This document shows, one piece after another, positions 24,595 through 37,278 of a DNA stretch of 64,000 nt. The DNA is from Verrucomicrobiales bacterium (GTDB lineage: Bacteria > Verrucomicrobiota > Verrucomicrobiia > Verrucomicrobiales > DEV007). Made by a program: the position numbers and the translations under genes. Position 1 is the first letter of the stretch; each line of letters begins with the position of its first letter. The stretch lies in assembly GCA_016795385.1 (NCBI GenBank), contig JAEUHI010000022.1, forward strand, positions 1-64,000. Reading direction: 5' to 3'. The notes under the pieces are model-generated. The model was not told where the DNA came from and searched no databases. It worked only from the letters and a program-made list of their open reading frames with translations.

Positions 24595-25572
24595 GTGGGA
24601 AGGGAAAGGGGTGAAACCTCTAGCGCAAATGCGGAGTTCGTCCAGCAATTATGCCCCTCGGACGGCGCGCCGGGAAATCCGCGGGCAAAGCAATCCGATA
24701 CCGATTATGGTGAAACCATCGACCTTCGCCTCTACAGCCCCGATTTCACCGTCCTCGATGAGACCGAGGATTACCTCGTCGTGGACAAGCCCCCGCATCT
24801 GATGGTGCACCCTTCCGTTCCGGGGAATCCGCCGACCTTGCTCGATGGTCTTGAGGCCCTCTGCGCCTACGAACGGGCCTGCGGCGGCCATCTTTCCCTG
24901 ATCAACCGGCTCGACCGCGAGACGAGCGGGATCGTCCTCGTCGCGAAACACAAGGCCGCCGCCCGCATGCTGGGCAAGGCGATGGAACGCAGGGAGTTCC
25001 GCAAATCCTACCTCGCCATCGTGCACGGATGGCCGGAACGCGACGAGTTCCTCGTCGACGGACCGCTCCTGCGCAAAGGCGACGTGGCCGAATCGCCCGT
25101 GTGGGTCAAACAAATCGTTCATCCCGACGGCAAGGAATCCCTCACCCGTTTCGAGGTGGTGCGTCGCTTTGAAAAGGAGGCCGGCATGCGATTCGCCCTG
25201 ATCCGCTGTCACCCGCTCACCGGACGCATGCACCAGATCCGCGTCCACTCCGCCCATGCCGGGCATCCGATCGTGGGGGACAAGCTCTATGGCCCCGACG
25301 AACGCTGTTACCTCGACTTCATCGAGACCGGCTGGACGCCCGGTCTCGCGGCCCGCCTCCTCCTCGACCGGCAGGCTCTCCACGCCGCCATGTTGGGATG
25401 GGAGGATCGCGAATGGCATTGCCCGATCCCGGCCGATCTCGCGTCTTTTTGCGGGGAAGCGGAGGCGGGAGAGCCGCAAATTTATCGGGTGCAAACTCCC
25501 GGGGGGTGTTCTAAATTCCCCGCCCTCCCGGACCGGATGATCGTATCCCGGGAGGACTGCCGAAACCCATGA
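24595..25572 (+). CDS. RluA-family pseudouridine synthase
   Basis: A 325-residue RNA pseudouridine synthase of the RluA/RsuA-like group. The fold begins at FTVLDETEDYLVVDKPPHLMVHPS. The catalytic-Asp motif is HLSLINRLDRETSGIVLVAK, and RCHPLTGRMHQIRVHSAHAGHPIVGDKLYG completes the signature. No S4 domain is visible. The start is doubtful: no ATG lies in frame before the fold, and I use the GTG at 24595. That leaves only 12 bases to the divergent lpxC-fabZ start, with an unconvincing ~46-residue leader. A nearby out-of-frame ATG at 24707 would fit if one base were missing. The end overlaps the trigger factor start (ATGA at 25569). Confidence 0.85.
   Translation: MGRERGETSSANAEFVQQLCPSDGAPGNPRAKQSDTDYGETIDLRLYSPDFTVLDETEDYLVVDKPPHLMVHPSVPGNPPTLLDGLEALCAYERACGGHLSLINRLDRETSGIVLVAKHKAAARMLGKAMERREFRKSYLAIVHGWPERDEFLVDGPLLRKGDVAESPVWVKQIVHPDGKESLTRFEVVRRFEKEAGMRFALIRCHPLTGRMHQIRVHSAHAGHPIVGDKLYGPDERCYLDFIETGWTPGLAARLLLDRQALHAAMLGWEDREWHCPIPADLASFCGEAEAGEPQIYRVQTPGGCSKFPALPDRMIVSREDCRNP
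25525..25554 (+). promoter_or_regulatory. Hairpin masking the trigger-factor ribosome-binding region (candidate)
   Basis: CTCCCGG (25525-25531) can pair with CCGGGAG (25548-25554), which contains most of the only purine-rich Shine-Dalgarno-like stretch (GGGAGG) before the tig ATG at 25569. Spacing to the start is ~13 bases, so its use as a ribosome site is itself uncertain. Confidence 0.3.
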
Positions 25573-26906
25573 ACATCACTGTCGAACGTCTCCCCGAGTG
25601 CAAAGCCCGTCTCTCCGCCGCGATCCCGGCCGATACGGTCACGAAAACCCGCCGGGAGATCGTCTCCGCCTACGCCACCCAGGCCAAAGTCCCCGGATTC
25701 CGCCCCGGCAAGATCCCGACCGCCGTGATCGAAAAGCGCTTTGCCGACTCCATTGAGGGCGAACTGAAAGATCGCCTCGCCCGCTCCGCCTACAGCGAGG
25801 CCCGCACCAAGGAATCCCTCACCATCCTCGGCATCGCCCAGGTCGAGCGCGAACAATTTGAAGCCGACGGCTCCTACATGCTCGCCGTCGAAGTCGTGAC
25901 CGAGCCCGACGTCGAAGTCCCCGAATACAAGGGCATCACCGTCGAAGTCGCGAAGATGGAAGTCACCGACGAGATGGTCGACAATTACCTCGACAACACC
26001 CGCAAGCAGCATGCCCTGCCCGTCGATGTCGATCAGGCCGCGCGTCCCGGCGACCTCGCCGTGATCGACTACACCGCCTCGCTCGACGGCCAACCTCTCG
26101 CCGATCAGGTCGAGAAAGAAGTCGGCCCCCTCGCCACCGGCAGCGATCACTGGGTCGATCTCCCCGAGGAAGGCCAAGAGCCCCGCGAATTCATCCCCGG
26201 GCTCGCCGCCGCCGTCCTCGGCATGAGCAAGGGCGGGACGAAGACCTTCGACGCCACCTTCGCCGAGGAATTCCCCGTGGCCGTCGTCGCCGGCAAGACC
26301 GTCAGCTACGAAGTCACCGTCACCCAGGTGAAAGCCCGAGAACTTCCCGAGCTGAACGACGCCTTCGCCGCCACCCTCGGCCTCGAATCGCTCGAGCAGC
26401 TGAAAGAGCGCGTCCGCGGCCAGTTCGAGCAACAGCGCGAGCGCATGCGCACCCAGATCATCGACAACCAGATCCTCGGCAAGCTCACGAAGGACGCCTC
26501 CTTCGACGTGCCCCAGCACATCGTCTTCAACGAGACCCAGCGCCAGGTGAACCAGATGGTCTCGCGCGGCTATGAACAAGGCATGTCCGAGGAGGACATC
26601 ACGAACAACCAGGAAGACCTCATCCGCAGCGCCGAAGAGCAGGCGAAGAACAACGTCAAGGTCATGTTCCTCCTCGACCAGATCGCGGACAAGGAAGGCA
26701 TCACCGTCAGCGACGACGAACTGACCCGCCACGTCGCCATGATCGCCTACCGCCAGGGCCGTCCCCTCAAGAAAGTCGCCCGCGAGTTCCGCGACCGGAA
26801 CGCCTTCCCCGAGTTGCGCCACGACATCCGGGTGAACAAGACGATCCAGTTGCTCCGCGAGAACGCCGTCATCAACGAAGTGGAGGCTCCCAAAGAAGGC
26901 GAGTAA
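25569..26906 (+). CDS. tig: Trigger factor, ribosome-associated chaperone
   Basis: A 445-residue chaperone that binds nascent chains at the ribosome exit. The N-terminal ribosome-docking domain carries the signature loop GFRPGKIP (43-50). A divergent FKBP-type peptidyl-prolyl isomerase domain (~170-255, with GDLAVIDYTASLDGQ) and a long helical C-terminal cradle follow. Length is typical. It overlaps the pseudouridine synthase stop and is followed 67 bases later by clpP, the common tig-clpP order. clpX, usually next, is absent here. Confidence 0.96.
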   Translation: MNITVERLPECKARLSAAIPADTVTKTRREIVSAYATQAKVPGFRPGKIPTAVIEKRFADSIEGELKDRLARSAYSEARTKESLTILGIAQVEREQFEADGSYMLAVEVVTEPDVEVPEYKGITVEVAKMEVTDEMVDNYLDNTRKQHALPVDVDQAARPGDLAVIDYTASLDGQPLADQVEKEVGPLATGSDHWVDLPEEGQEPREFIPGLAAAVLGMSKGGTKTFDATFAEEFPVAVVAGKTVSYEVTVTQVKARELPELNDAFAATLGLESLEQLKERVRGQFEQQRERMRTQIIDNQILGKLTKDASFDVPQHIVFNETQRQVNQMVSRGYEQGMSEEDITNNQEDLIRSAEEQAKNNVKVMFLLDQIADKEGITVSDDELTRHVAMIAYRQGRPLKKVAREFRDRNAFPELRHDIRVNKTIQLLRENAVINEVEAPKEGE

Positions 26907-26973
26907 GCTCCGCTCCCCGGGAACGTCCCATCGTTCCAGATTCCCCAGATCCATCACCCCAATCCATCCGCCC

Positions 26974-27651
26974 ATGCGCACTCCCGATCTCGACTCCGTC
27001 CAGGAATACTCCCCGCTCCTCCCGCCGCACCTCCAGCAGCGCATCATCGATCCGATGAAAAACGTCAGCGTGATCGAGAAGGAGGGGAACACGATGATCC
27101 AGTTCGACCTGCTCTCCCGCCTGATGAAGGATCGCATCATCTTCATCGGCGAACAGGTGAGCGATCCCCTCGCGAACTACGTCATCGCCCAGATGCTCTA
27201 CCTCCAGATGCAGGATCCGAACAAGGACATCAACGTCTACATCAATAGCCCCGGCGGCTCCGTCACCGCCGGTCTCGCGATCTACGACACGATGCAGTTC
27301 GTCACCTGTGACGTGAACACTTACTGCATGGGCATGGCGGCGAGCATGGGCGCCGTCCTCCTCACCGCTGGCACCAAGGGCAAACGCTTCGCCCTGCCCA
27401 ACGCGCACATCATGATCCACCAGGTCTCCGGCGGCGCACAGGGCACCGCCTCCGACGTGGAGCGCACCGTCGAGTTCATGTATTCGCTGAAGAAACGCCT
27501 CAATCGCATCCTCGCCCACCACACCGGCAGGACCATCGAGGAGATCGAGCGCGACTCCGACCGCGACAACTACATGCCCGCCGCCGTCGCCGCCGAATAC
27601 GGCCTCATCGACAAGGTCCTCGAGAAGAAACCGCTCGAGAAGAAGGATTGA
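26974..27651 (+). CDS. clpP: ATP-dependent Clp protease proteolytic subunit
   Basis: A 225-residue serine protease subunit that forms the tetradecameric ClpP chamber. The catalytic triad is visible: Ser124 (GMAASMG), His149 (HIMIHQ) and Asp198 (DRDNYM). The handle helix and the INSPGGSVTAG oxyanion region are intact. The N-terminal ~25 residues (through LLPPHLQQR) are longer than in E. coli and probably form a processed propeptide. A strong terminator follows, and a toxin-antitoxin pair on the other strand replaces the expected clpX. Confidence 0.97.
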   Translation: MRTPDLDSVQEYSPLLPPHLQQRIIDPMKNVSVIEKEGNTMIQFDLLSRLMKDRIIFIGEQVSDPLANYVIAQMLYLQMQDPNKDINVYINSPGGSVTAGLAIYDTMQFVTCDVNTYCMGMAASMGAVLLTAGTKGKRFALPNAHIMIHQVSGGAQGTASDVERTVEFMYSLKKRLNRILAHHTGRTIEEIERDSDRDNYMPAAVAAEYGLIDKVLEKKPLEKKD

Positions 27652-27683
27652 TCCCCGGTCGGGAAACACCGACTTTTCAAGAA

Positions 27684-27713
27684 AGCGTCGGGCGTGAGCC
27701 CGGCGCTTTTTTT
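27684..27713 (+). terminator. Rho-independent terminator of the tig-clpP transcript
   Basis: A 10-bp stem (AGCGTCGGGC with GCCCGGCGCT, one G-T pair) has a GTGA tetraloop and seven T. It lies 32 bases after the clpP stop. Confidence 0.92.
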
Positions 27714-27727
27714 GAACGCACGTCCCG

Positions 27728-28126
27728 CTAGGGTTTGATCAGTTTGACCTTGGGAAAATACGTTTCATATCGCGAGGGATCCCGCGTGATGATCGCGATC
27801 CCCAGCGATTCGGCATGGGCACCGATGAAAAAGTCGGGCAGGGGCAGCACTTTGGTTCCTCCGTTCCGGCGATAGAGGAGAAAGGCTTTTGCGGCAAGGA
27901 AAAGTGCCTCACGGGGCAACTCCTCGAACTTCAGCCCCAAGGGTTCGATCAAGTGGTCGACCTCGTGCATGGATTCCGCACCCGCACACAACTCCGCATA
28001 AATCACGGGATTGATCAGCAGTCCGTCCTTCTGATAACGGGAGATCTGAGCGTCCGACCAGGCACCCCAGACGGGATCGTCGGTGGCGACATCCAGAATC
28101 ACATTGCTGTCGAGGATCCTGCCCAC
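27728..28126 (-). CDS. vapC: VapC-type PIN-domain toxin
   Basis: A 132-residue PIN-domain ribonuclease. The acidic metal-binding residues are in place: Asp6 (ILDSNVILD), Glu45 (VIYAELCAG), Asp98 (LPDFFIGAHA) and Asp116 (TRDPSRY). In this family such enzymes cut tRNA or rRNA when the antitoxin is lost. It starts 4 bases after the stop of the small ribbon-helix-helix gene, the usual antitoxin-toxin order. It is somewhat less GC-rich than its surroundings, in keeping with mobility. Confidence 0.92.
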   Translation of the reverse strand: MGRILDSNVILDVATDDPVWGAWSDAQISRYQKDGLLINPVIYAELCAGAESMHEVDHLIEPLGLKFEELPREALFLAAKAFLLYRRNGGTKVLPLPDFFIGAHAESLGIAIITRDPSRYETYFPKVKLIKP

Positions 28127-28130
28127 GGCT

Positions 28131-28391
28131 TCATTCCTCCCGGGTTTGTTTCATGAGCTCCTCGGTGGTGATCCGCCCCTTCCAGATCCCCCTGACGGAA
28201 TCACAGACACTGCCGGGCCGCTCCCCCACCTTGACCGAGACGACAGGAGGCACGTCGTCCAAACCAAGAACGGCACGGGTCAGGATGTCACGCGCCTCAG
28301 CCTCCATCGCCCGGCCATGAGTGGCGGCACGAATCCGCAGCAAGCGCTTCACGTTTTCGTCCAGATTCCGGATCGTCAGTGTCGTGGACAT
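28131..28391 (-). CDS. vapB: VapB/FitA-type ribbon-helix-helix antitoxin
   Basis: An 86-residue antitoxin. Residues 1-42 form a ribbon-helix-helix DNA-binding domain of the FitA/Arc type (TTLTIRNLDENVKRLLRIRA, then HGRAMEAEARDIL). The remainder is a flexible toxin-binding tail ending KGRITTEELMKQTREE. Antitoxins of this kind repress their own promoter together with the toxin. The operator should lie in the 68-base gap upstream, where I see no strong palindrome. Confidence 0.9.
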   Translation of the reverse strand: MSTTLTIRNLDENVKRLLRIRAATHGRAMEAEARDILTRAVLGLDDVPPVVSVKVGERPGSVCDSVRGIWKGRITTEELMKQTREE

Positions 28392-28459
28392 GACGAAATG
28401 TACGCATTGCCAGCATCGCTGTCAATGCCGGCAGATTCTCCCACGACTCCCGAACGAAC

Positions 28460-28723
28460 TCACCCCTCGCCGCGCTCCTCCTGATGCTCCGGCTTCAGCG
28501 CGGGCACGACGGTGGCCTTGTCGGCGAAGCGATCGAAGCGGTTCGAGAGGATCAACAGGGTCGGCGCCCAGAGCCCGACGAAAATGCCGAAGCGCTCCGC
28601 GTGCGCCTGGGCCTCGGGCTCGTCGCTGCCGAGATACCACCAGATGAAGACGGAGAGCAGGATCGAAAAGATCCCGGCTTGGAAAAAGATCGCGCTGAGG
28701 ACGCGCAGCATTTGCGGATTCAT
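28460..28723 (-). CDS. Small predicted membrane protein
   Basis: An 87-residue protein of unknown function with two hydrophobic helices (about 6-31 and 46-60) separated by an acidic loop (GSDEPEAQAHAERFG) and followed by a charged tail (ALKPEHQEERGEG). The helical hairpin with a hydrophilic C-terminus is consistent with an inner-membrane protein. It lies on the same strand as the MBL-fold gene, 79 bases downstream of that gene's stop. Confidence 0.65.
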   Translation of the reverse strand: MNPQMLRVLSAIFFQAGIFSILLSVFIWWYLGSDEPEAQAHAERFGIFVGLWAPTLLILSNRFDRFADKATVVPALKPEHQEERGEG

Positions 28724-28802
28724 ACCCGGCCATTATGCCGGATCCGGACGACGGGCGCTCCGCGGATCTTGGCATTCTCGCCGCCCTTTCCACAAACGCC
28801 GC

Positions 28803-29441
28803 TCAGGCCAGGTAGGGATTGGTCGCCTTTTCCCGGCCGATCGTCGTCGCCGGGCCATGCCCGGGCAGCACCTCCGTTTCATCGGGCAAGGGCCACAGCT
28901 TTTCCCGGATCCCGGCGAGGAGTTGCTCGTGGTTGCCGTTCGGGAAATCGGTCCGCCCGATGCTGCCGGCGAACAGGACGTCGCCCCCGATCAGCACCGG
29001 CACGCCGCGCAGTTTGAAACAGACGCTGTCCGGGGAATGACCGGGCACATGATAAAGATCGAGCACGAGTCCGCCGAGATCGATCGCGTCAAGTCCGTCG
29101 AAACGATGGTCCACCGTGTAGGGATCGATCTCACAGGGGATGCCCATCATGCGCTCAAGGCGTTTTGAAAGGGTCAGTTCCTCCGAAGGCTCCGAATGCG
29201 CGTAGACCGGACATCCGAAGGCGGCCTGCATTTTTCCCACATCGAGGACGTGGTCGTGATGCTGATGTGTCAGGATCAGCGCCTCGGGGCGCACGCCCTG
29301 GTCCATCAGCCACTCCGTGATCCCCTCGGGCGCGTCGAAGACCCACGATTTCCCGCCCGTCGTGACGACGTAACCGTTTGTCTGGAATAAGCCGCCGCAA
29401 AAGCCGGAAAGTTGCAAATCGCTCATCGTATCGTTCTCCAT
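28803..29441 (-). CDS. MBL-fold metallohydrolase, glyoxalase II-like
   Basis: A 212-residue cytosolic metallo-beta-lactamase-fold hydrolase. The metal motif H59-x-H61-x-D63-H64 (LTHQHHDHVLD) is present, followed by the histidine in YHVPGHSPDSVCF, the Asp in IGGDVLFAGSIGRTDF and the final His of VLPGHGPATTIG. The GRTDF element is typical of the YcbL/GloB-like type II glyoxalase group, so S-acyl-glutathione or a related thioester is a reasonable but unproven substrate. The start at 29441 has an alternative ATG at 29426. Confidence 0.92.
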   Translation of the reverse strand: MENDTMSDLQLSGFCGGLFQTNGYVVTTGGKSWVFDAPEGITEWLMDQGVRPEALILTHQHHDHVLDVGKMQAAFGCPVYAHSEPSEELTLSKRLERMMGIPCEIDPYTVDHRFDGLDAIDLGGLVLDLYHVPGHSPDSVCFKLRGVPVLIGGDVLFAGSIGRTDFPNGNHEQLLAGIREKLWPLPDETEVLPGHGPATTIGREKATNPYLA

Positions 29442-29526
29442 TCTTTAGGGCAATTCCGCCACGCTTCAACTTTTCCCCTGTGCAATCGCGCGGGAGGCGG
29501 TATAAAAGATGCTCCTTCAAACGCTT

Positions 29527-29817
29527 ATGCCGCTCCGTTTCGAATGCCCGCACTGCTCCTCGCGCCTCTCCGCCGGTCGCGAGCTCTACCACACCATCCT
29601 CGATTGCCCCGATTGCGGCAAAGAGTTCATGGTGCCGGCCCCCGAGGATATCAAGCTGCCGACGCACACCCTGAAATTCATCTGTCCGCATTGCCGGCGC
29701 AAACTCTCGGCCACGCCCGACCAGTTCGGCACCGAGATGCCCTGCCCCTTTGTGAATTGCGGCAAACCCATCCAGGTGCCCGAGCCCGATTGGAAGTCGG
29801 TGGGTGGAGCGGAGTGA
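29527..29817 (+). CDS. Small protein with two zinc-ribbon motifs
   Basis: A 96-residue protein. Two CxxC pairs near the N-terminus (CPHC, CPDC) and two more later (CPHC, CPFVNC) make two zinc ribbons, the second introduced by LKFICPHCRRKLSAT. I prefer the ATG at 29527 (MPLRFECPHC) over 29509. Such double ribbons are common in Verrucomicrobia and Planctomycetes, often at the ends of larger proteins; here it is free-standing and of unknown function. It diverges from the MBL-fold gene and converges with the beta-lactamase-like gene. Confidence 0.75.
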   Translation: MPLRFECPHCSSRLSAGRELYHTILDCPDCGKEFMVPAPEDIKLPTHTLKFICPHCRRKLSATPDQFGTEMPCPFVNCGKPIQVPEPDWKSVGGAE

Positions 29818-29842
29818 TCGACTCCCGGAGGCAGGTGGGTCG

Positions 29843-30958
29843 TCACTTGGTGAGGGCCTTCACCCATTGGGCGATTTCCAGCGACATCCGGCCGACGAGG
29901 GTCTCTCCATCGACCGGTTTCGTCGCGTGTCCGGCCCCGATCACGGGAACGAAGAAGTAGCGCGGTCCCCCGTTCCCGGAATCGACGACATACCCCAGCT
30001 CGAGGGCGTGATCGCTAATGAGCCCGCTCTTGTGAAAGTATTTCGCCTTGGGAAACACCTCGCCGGCCGCGCCCGTCCAACCGCTCGGACCCGATTCGGC
30101 CGCCACCGTGGCGAGTCCGCTGAGTCCGCCGCCGCCCTCGCGCAGGAAGCGCAGTTGCTCGTCGCTGATCCGGAACCGCTCCGACTCGGGAAGATGCTCG
30201 TGAAAGAGGACCCGCCTGAGACAGTCGGCCAGTTCGCGCGGGGTCGTCATATTTCCGGTCTTGGCGTCGATCACCGTGCATCCACGCTCCTCCGAATAGG
30301 ATCGCCCTCTCCAGGTGTGCTCGATCACGACGGAGCGGCTGCCGTCGTGTGAGGTGAGACGGATCCGCTGGGCTTCCTCGCGTTCGTAAACCCAGGGCCG
30401 CGTCCGCACATATCCGCGCATCAAGGCCGAGTTCGGAAACCCGCGCTCCGCGGTGAGGAACTTCGTGTTCAACCAGTCGATTCCGACGAGCCGAAGCAGC
30501 AGGGTGTAATCCTCGTTCGACGAGCGGCGGAAGACCTCGCTCGACAGTTCCCGCAGCGTCCGGCTGGAGTCGAGGACCCATTTCCCGTCCGCCTCCCGGT
30601 GTTCGAAGGTCGCCGTCACGTCGAGGTCGAAGCCCGCCTCCCGCACCCGCTCCATCGCCGCGATCACCGTGTAGAGTTTCACCGTGCTGGCAGGCCAAAA
30701 GTCCTTCCGATCGGCCGTGTCTCGGTATTCGATCCAATCGAAACACGGCGCTCCCTTCTCCCCGCCGTCCCGCACCAGGCAGACCACCGCGAGTTTCGTC
30801 AACTCCGGTGCCACCGCGTCCAGCGCCGCATCGAGCGCGGCATCGGACCGCTCCCCGCCAAAGGATAAAGGAATCACCTGAGACATGAGCAAAGGGATAA
30901 AAAGTCGCTTCCCGATCCCGACCATCGGAATGAGGCGGTCTGAGAAAACGAAAGGCAT
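29843..30958 (-). CDS. Exported class A beta-lactamase-like serine hydrolase
   Basis: A 371-residue exported serine enzyme of the beta-lactamase2 (PF13354-like) group. The nucleophile motif S-x-x-K is in FWPASTVKLYT, a second-motif-like SSNED follows later, and the third motif KSG is in YFHKSGLISDH. A hydrophobic segment (RLFIPLLMSQVIPLSFG) serves as signal peptide. I start at the ATG at 30958 because AAAGGG lies 5 bases before it; ATG 30925 is the alternative. Beta-lactam hydrolysis is not implied: the sequence around the motifs is divergent, and peptidase or esterase activity is equally possible. Confidence 0.78.
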   Translation of the reverse strand: MPFVFSDRLIPMVGIGKRLFIPLLMSQVIPLSFGGERSDAALDAALDAVAPELTKLAVVCLVRDGGEKGAPCFDWIEYRDTADRKDFWPASTVKLYTVIAAMERVREAGFDLDVTATFEHREADGKWVLDSSRTLRELSSEVFRRSSNEDYTLLLRLVGIDWLNTKFLTAERGFPNSALMRGYVRTRPWVYEREEAQRIRLTSHDGSRSVVIEHTWRGRSYSEERGCTVIDAKTGNMTTPRELADCLRRVLFHEHLPESERFRISDEQLRFLREGGGGLSGLATVAAESGPSGWTGAAGEVFPKAKYFHKSGLISDHALELGYVVDSGNGGPRYFFVPVIGAGHATKPVDGETLVGRMSLEIAQWVKALTK

Positions 30959-31017
30959 CCCCACCCTTTACTCGAAAGACCCCGCGGAACTCAACCACGG
31001 AAAAAACTCCCGCCCGG

Positions 31018-31055
31018 CGTACAATTCTTGTCCCGGCCGCGACAAGAATTGTACG
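31018..31055. promoter_or_regulatory. Perfect 15-bp inverted repeat in a divergent promoter region
   Basis: CGTACAATTCTTGTC (31018-31032) and its exact complement (31041-31055) flank an 8-base GC spacer. It lies 60 bases before the beta-lactamase-like gene start (minus) and 73 before the plus-strand hypothetical gene. No T-run follows on either strand, so an operator is more likely than a terminator. Confidence 0.6.
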
Positions 31056-31127
31056 GCCTCAGATAGGAGCCGGGGGCTTGCCTCGGTCGGATTTTGCCTG
31101 AGATTGGACCCCGTTCGTCTCGTTGTC

Positions 31128-31826
31128 ATGCCTGCCATCATGCTAGGAACCGGCCCCCTCCCGGGAAATCACGCCGGGGGAACCACGCTCGAAGTGCATC
31201 TCCTCCCGGAGTATCCCGACACTCCCATCAGCCTTGCGGAGCGCTGGGGCACGCAATCGACCGGAGGAGGCTTCACCCTGCAGGGCGCGACCGAATATCG
31301 CTGGGAAGAACATCTCCGCGCCTGTGGTTGCGATTGGCTCCGGGCGGTGGCGAACGAGGAACGGCTCAGTGGGCGGATCTTTACTCCGGAGGAAATCCTG
31401 CAACGACGTCCGGCTGCTCCGGTCATGCCGCCACCGCTTCCCACGAAACACACCCCGCGTCCCGTCACGGATGGGACTCTTGAACGAATCCGCACCGCGC
31501 TCGCGGAGCATGACTTCGAGGAAATCGAAGGACTGCGTGACGTCCTCACCGATGACCTCGTCCGCACGATCGCCTCGGACTGGAGCGCGAATCTCGACTG
31601 GGACACGAAGGATGCCTACGCCGCCCTGCTCCTCGACCAAACCAGCGAGGCGGTGCGTCCGATCTTCCGCGATGCCCTCGATTCACCGACAGTCGAGTCA
31701 CGGGCCTACGCGGTCTGCGTCCTCACGAAGGACTTCTCGCGTTTCGACGACTTTCTCATCGACGGTGGCGTCGCCGAGGAACCCGTCAATGCGGCGGTGG
31801 CAGAGGTGAAGGCGGCAGGTCTTTGA
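31128..31826 (+). CDS. Hypothetical protein with HEAT-like helical region
   Basis: A 232-residue protein I do not recognise. It has a beta-rich N-terminal third with TGGGFTLQGATEYRWEEHL, a proline-rich linker (PAAPVMPPPLPTKHTPRP) and a helical C-terminal half with HEAT-repeat-like periodicity (LERIRTALAEHDFEEIEGLR and later YAALLLDQTSEAVRPIFRDAL). Upstream in-frame ATGs back to 30885 would run through the inverted repeat, so I choose 31128, with 31140 also possible. No operon partner is evident. Confidence 0.65.
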   Translation: MPAIMLGTGPLPGNHAGGTTLEVHLLPEYPDTPISLAERWGTQSTGGGFTLQGATEYRWEEHLRACGCDWLRAVANEERLSGRIFTPEEILQRRPAAPVMPPPLPTKHTPRPVTDGTLERIRTALAEHDFEEIEGLRDVLTDDLVRTIASDWSANLDWDTKDAYAALLLDQTSEAVRPIFRDALDSPTVESRAYAVCVLTKDFSRFDDFLIDGGVAEEPVNAAVAEVKAAGL

Positions 31827-31951
31827 CCCGCGGCCGCCTTGATCGCGGACCGGGTGAATGATCGATTCATACCAAAACGCCGGTCATGCGTCCAAGACTC
31901 GCAAACGCCCCGATTCGATCTTGCAGGCAGGTTTTCCAAAACCCTGCCCCC

Positions 31952-35386
<3,435 letters not shown>

Positions 35387-35393
35387 GTTTCCA

Positions 35394-35472
35394 ACCACGA
35401 ATGAAACGAAGTTCACGAATTCCGAGCCACCGCAAAGCCTCGGTCATTCGTTAGATTCGTTCCATTCGTGGT
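35394..35472. repeat. Interrupted inverted repeat of TTCGT words
   Basis: ACCACGAATGAAACGAA (35394-35410) and TTCGTTCCATTCGTGGT (35456-35472) are complementary with one mismatch across a 45-base loop. The loop itself carries further ATTCGT words. It fills the spacer between the DUF1549 and DUF1501 genes. Confidence 0.6.
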
Positions 35473-35489
35473 CCAAACCCGCCAATGCC

Positions 35490-36914
<1,425 letters not shown>

Positions 36915-36926
36915 ATCGGGAGAATC

Positions 36927-37172
36927 GGATGCCATAGGCATCCCAGCCATTAGCCGGTGGTTGAAGCGCAGCGATACCACCGGACCCGGGATCAGATGGG
37001 CAGCGCATCCCGGAGGGATGCCAGCAGGCATTTGCCACGACCTCGACTGCCGCGTCGAAGCGTACCGTTGCTGGCATCCCTCCGGGATGCGCGCTTGATC
37101 AATCGGCATTCCGGTGGTGTCGCTCGTTCCTCGCTCAACCACCGGCTAATGGCTTGGATGCCTCCGGCATCC
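36927..37172. repeat. Nested palindromic intergenic repeat, ~246 bp (REP-like)
   Basis: Several perfect or near-perfect arms nest around one centre: AGCCATTAGCCGGTGGTTGA (36945-36964) with 37135-37154, AGCGATACCACCGG (36970-36983) with 37111-37124 (one mismatch), and a 24-bp arm at 37003-37026 with 37069-37092. Each end is itself a small hairpin (GGATGCCnnnGGCATCC at 36927-36943 and 37156-37172). No gene is present. The structure looks like a non-autonomous element mobilised by a REP-associated transposase, and it may also end transcription. Confidence 0.85.
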
Positions 37173-37278
37173 CTTCCGGAACACGAGGCGGAACACGAGG
37201 TTGCGGAAGACGACGACTCCTTGCTTTTCCATGAGATTTACAACGATAGGCCGGGACCTGCTGAAAGGCTTCCGCCTT

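Noticed and set aside
24707..24802. Short frame from ATG 24707 as a separate gene
   Set aside because: It overlaps the pseudouridine synthase fold in another frame and resembles no protein. It matters only as a clue to the missing start.
29843..30958. Calling the serine hydrolase a true beta-lactamase resistance gene
   Set aside because: It has the S-x-x-K and KSG motifs, but the rest is too divergent to claim antibiotic hydrolysis.
31018..31055. Inverted repeat as a transcription terminator
   Set aside because: No T-run follows on either strand, and both neighbours diverge from it, so nothing ends there.
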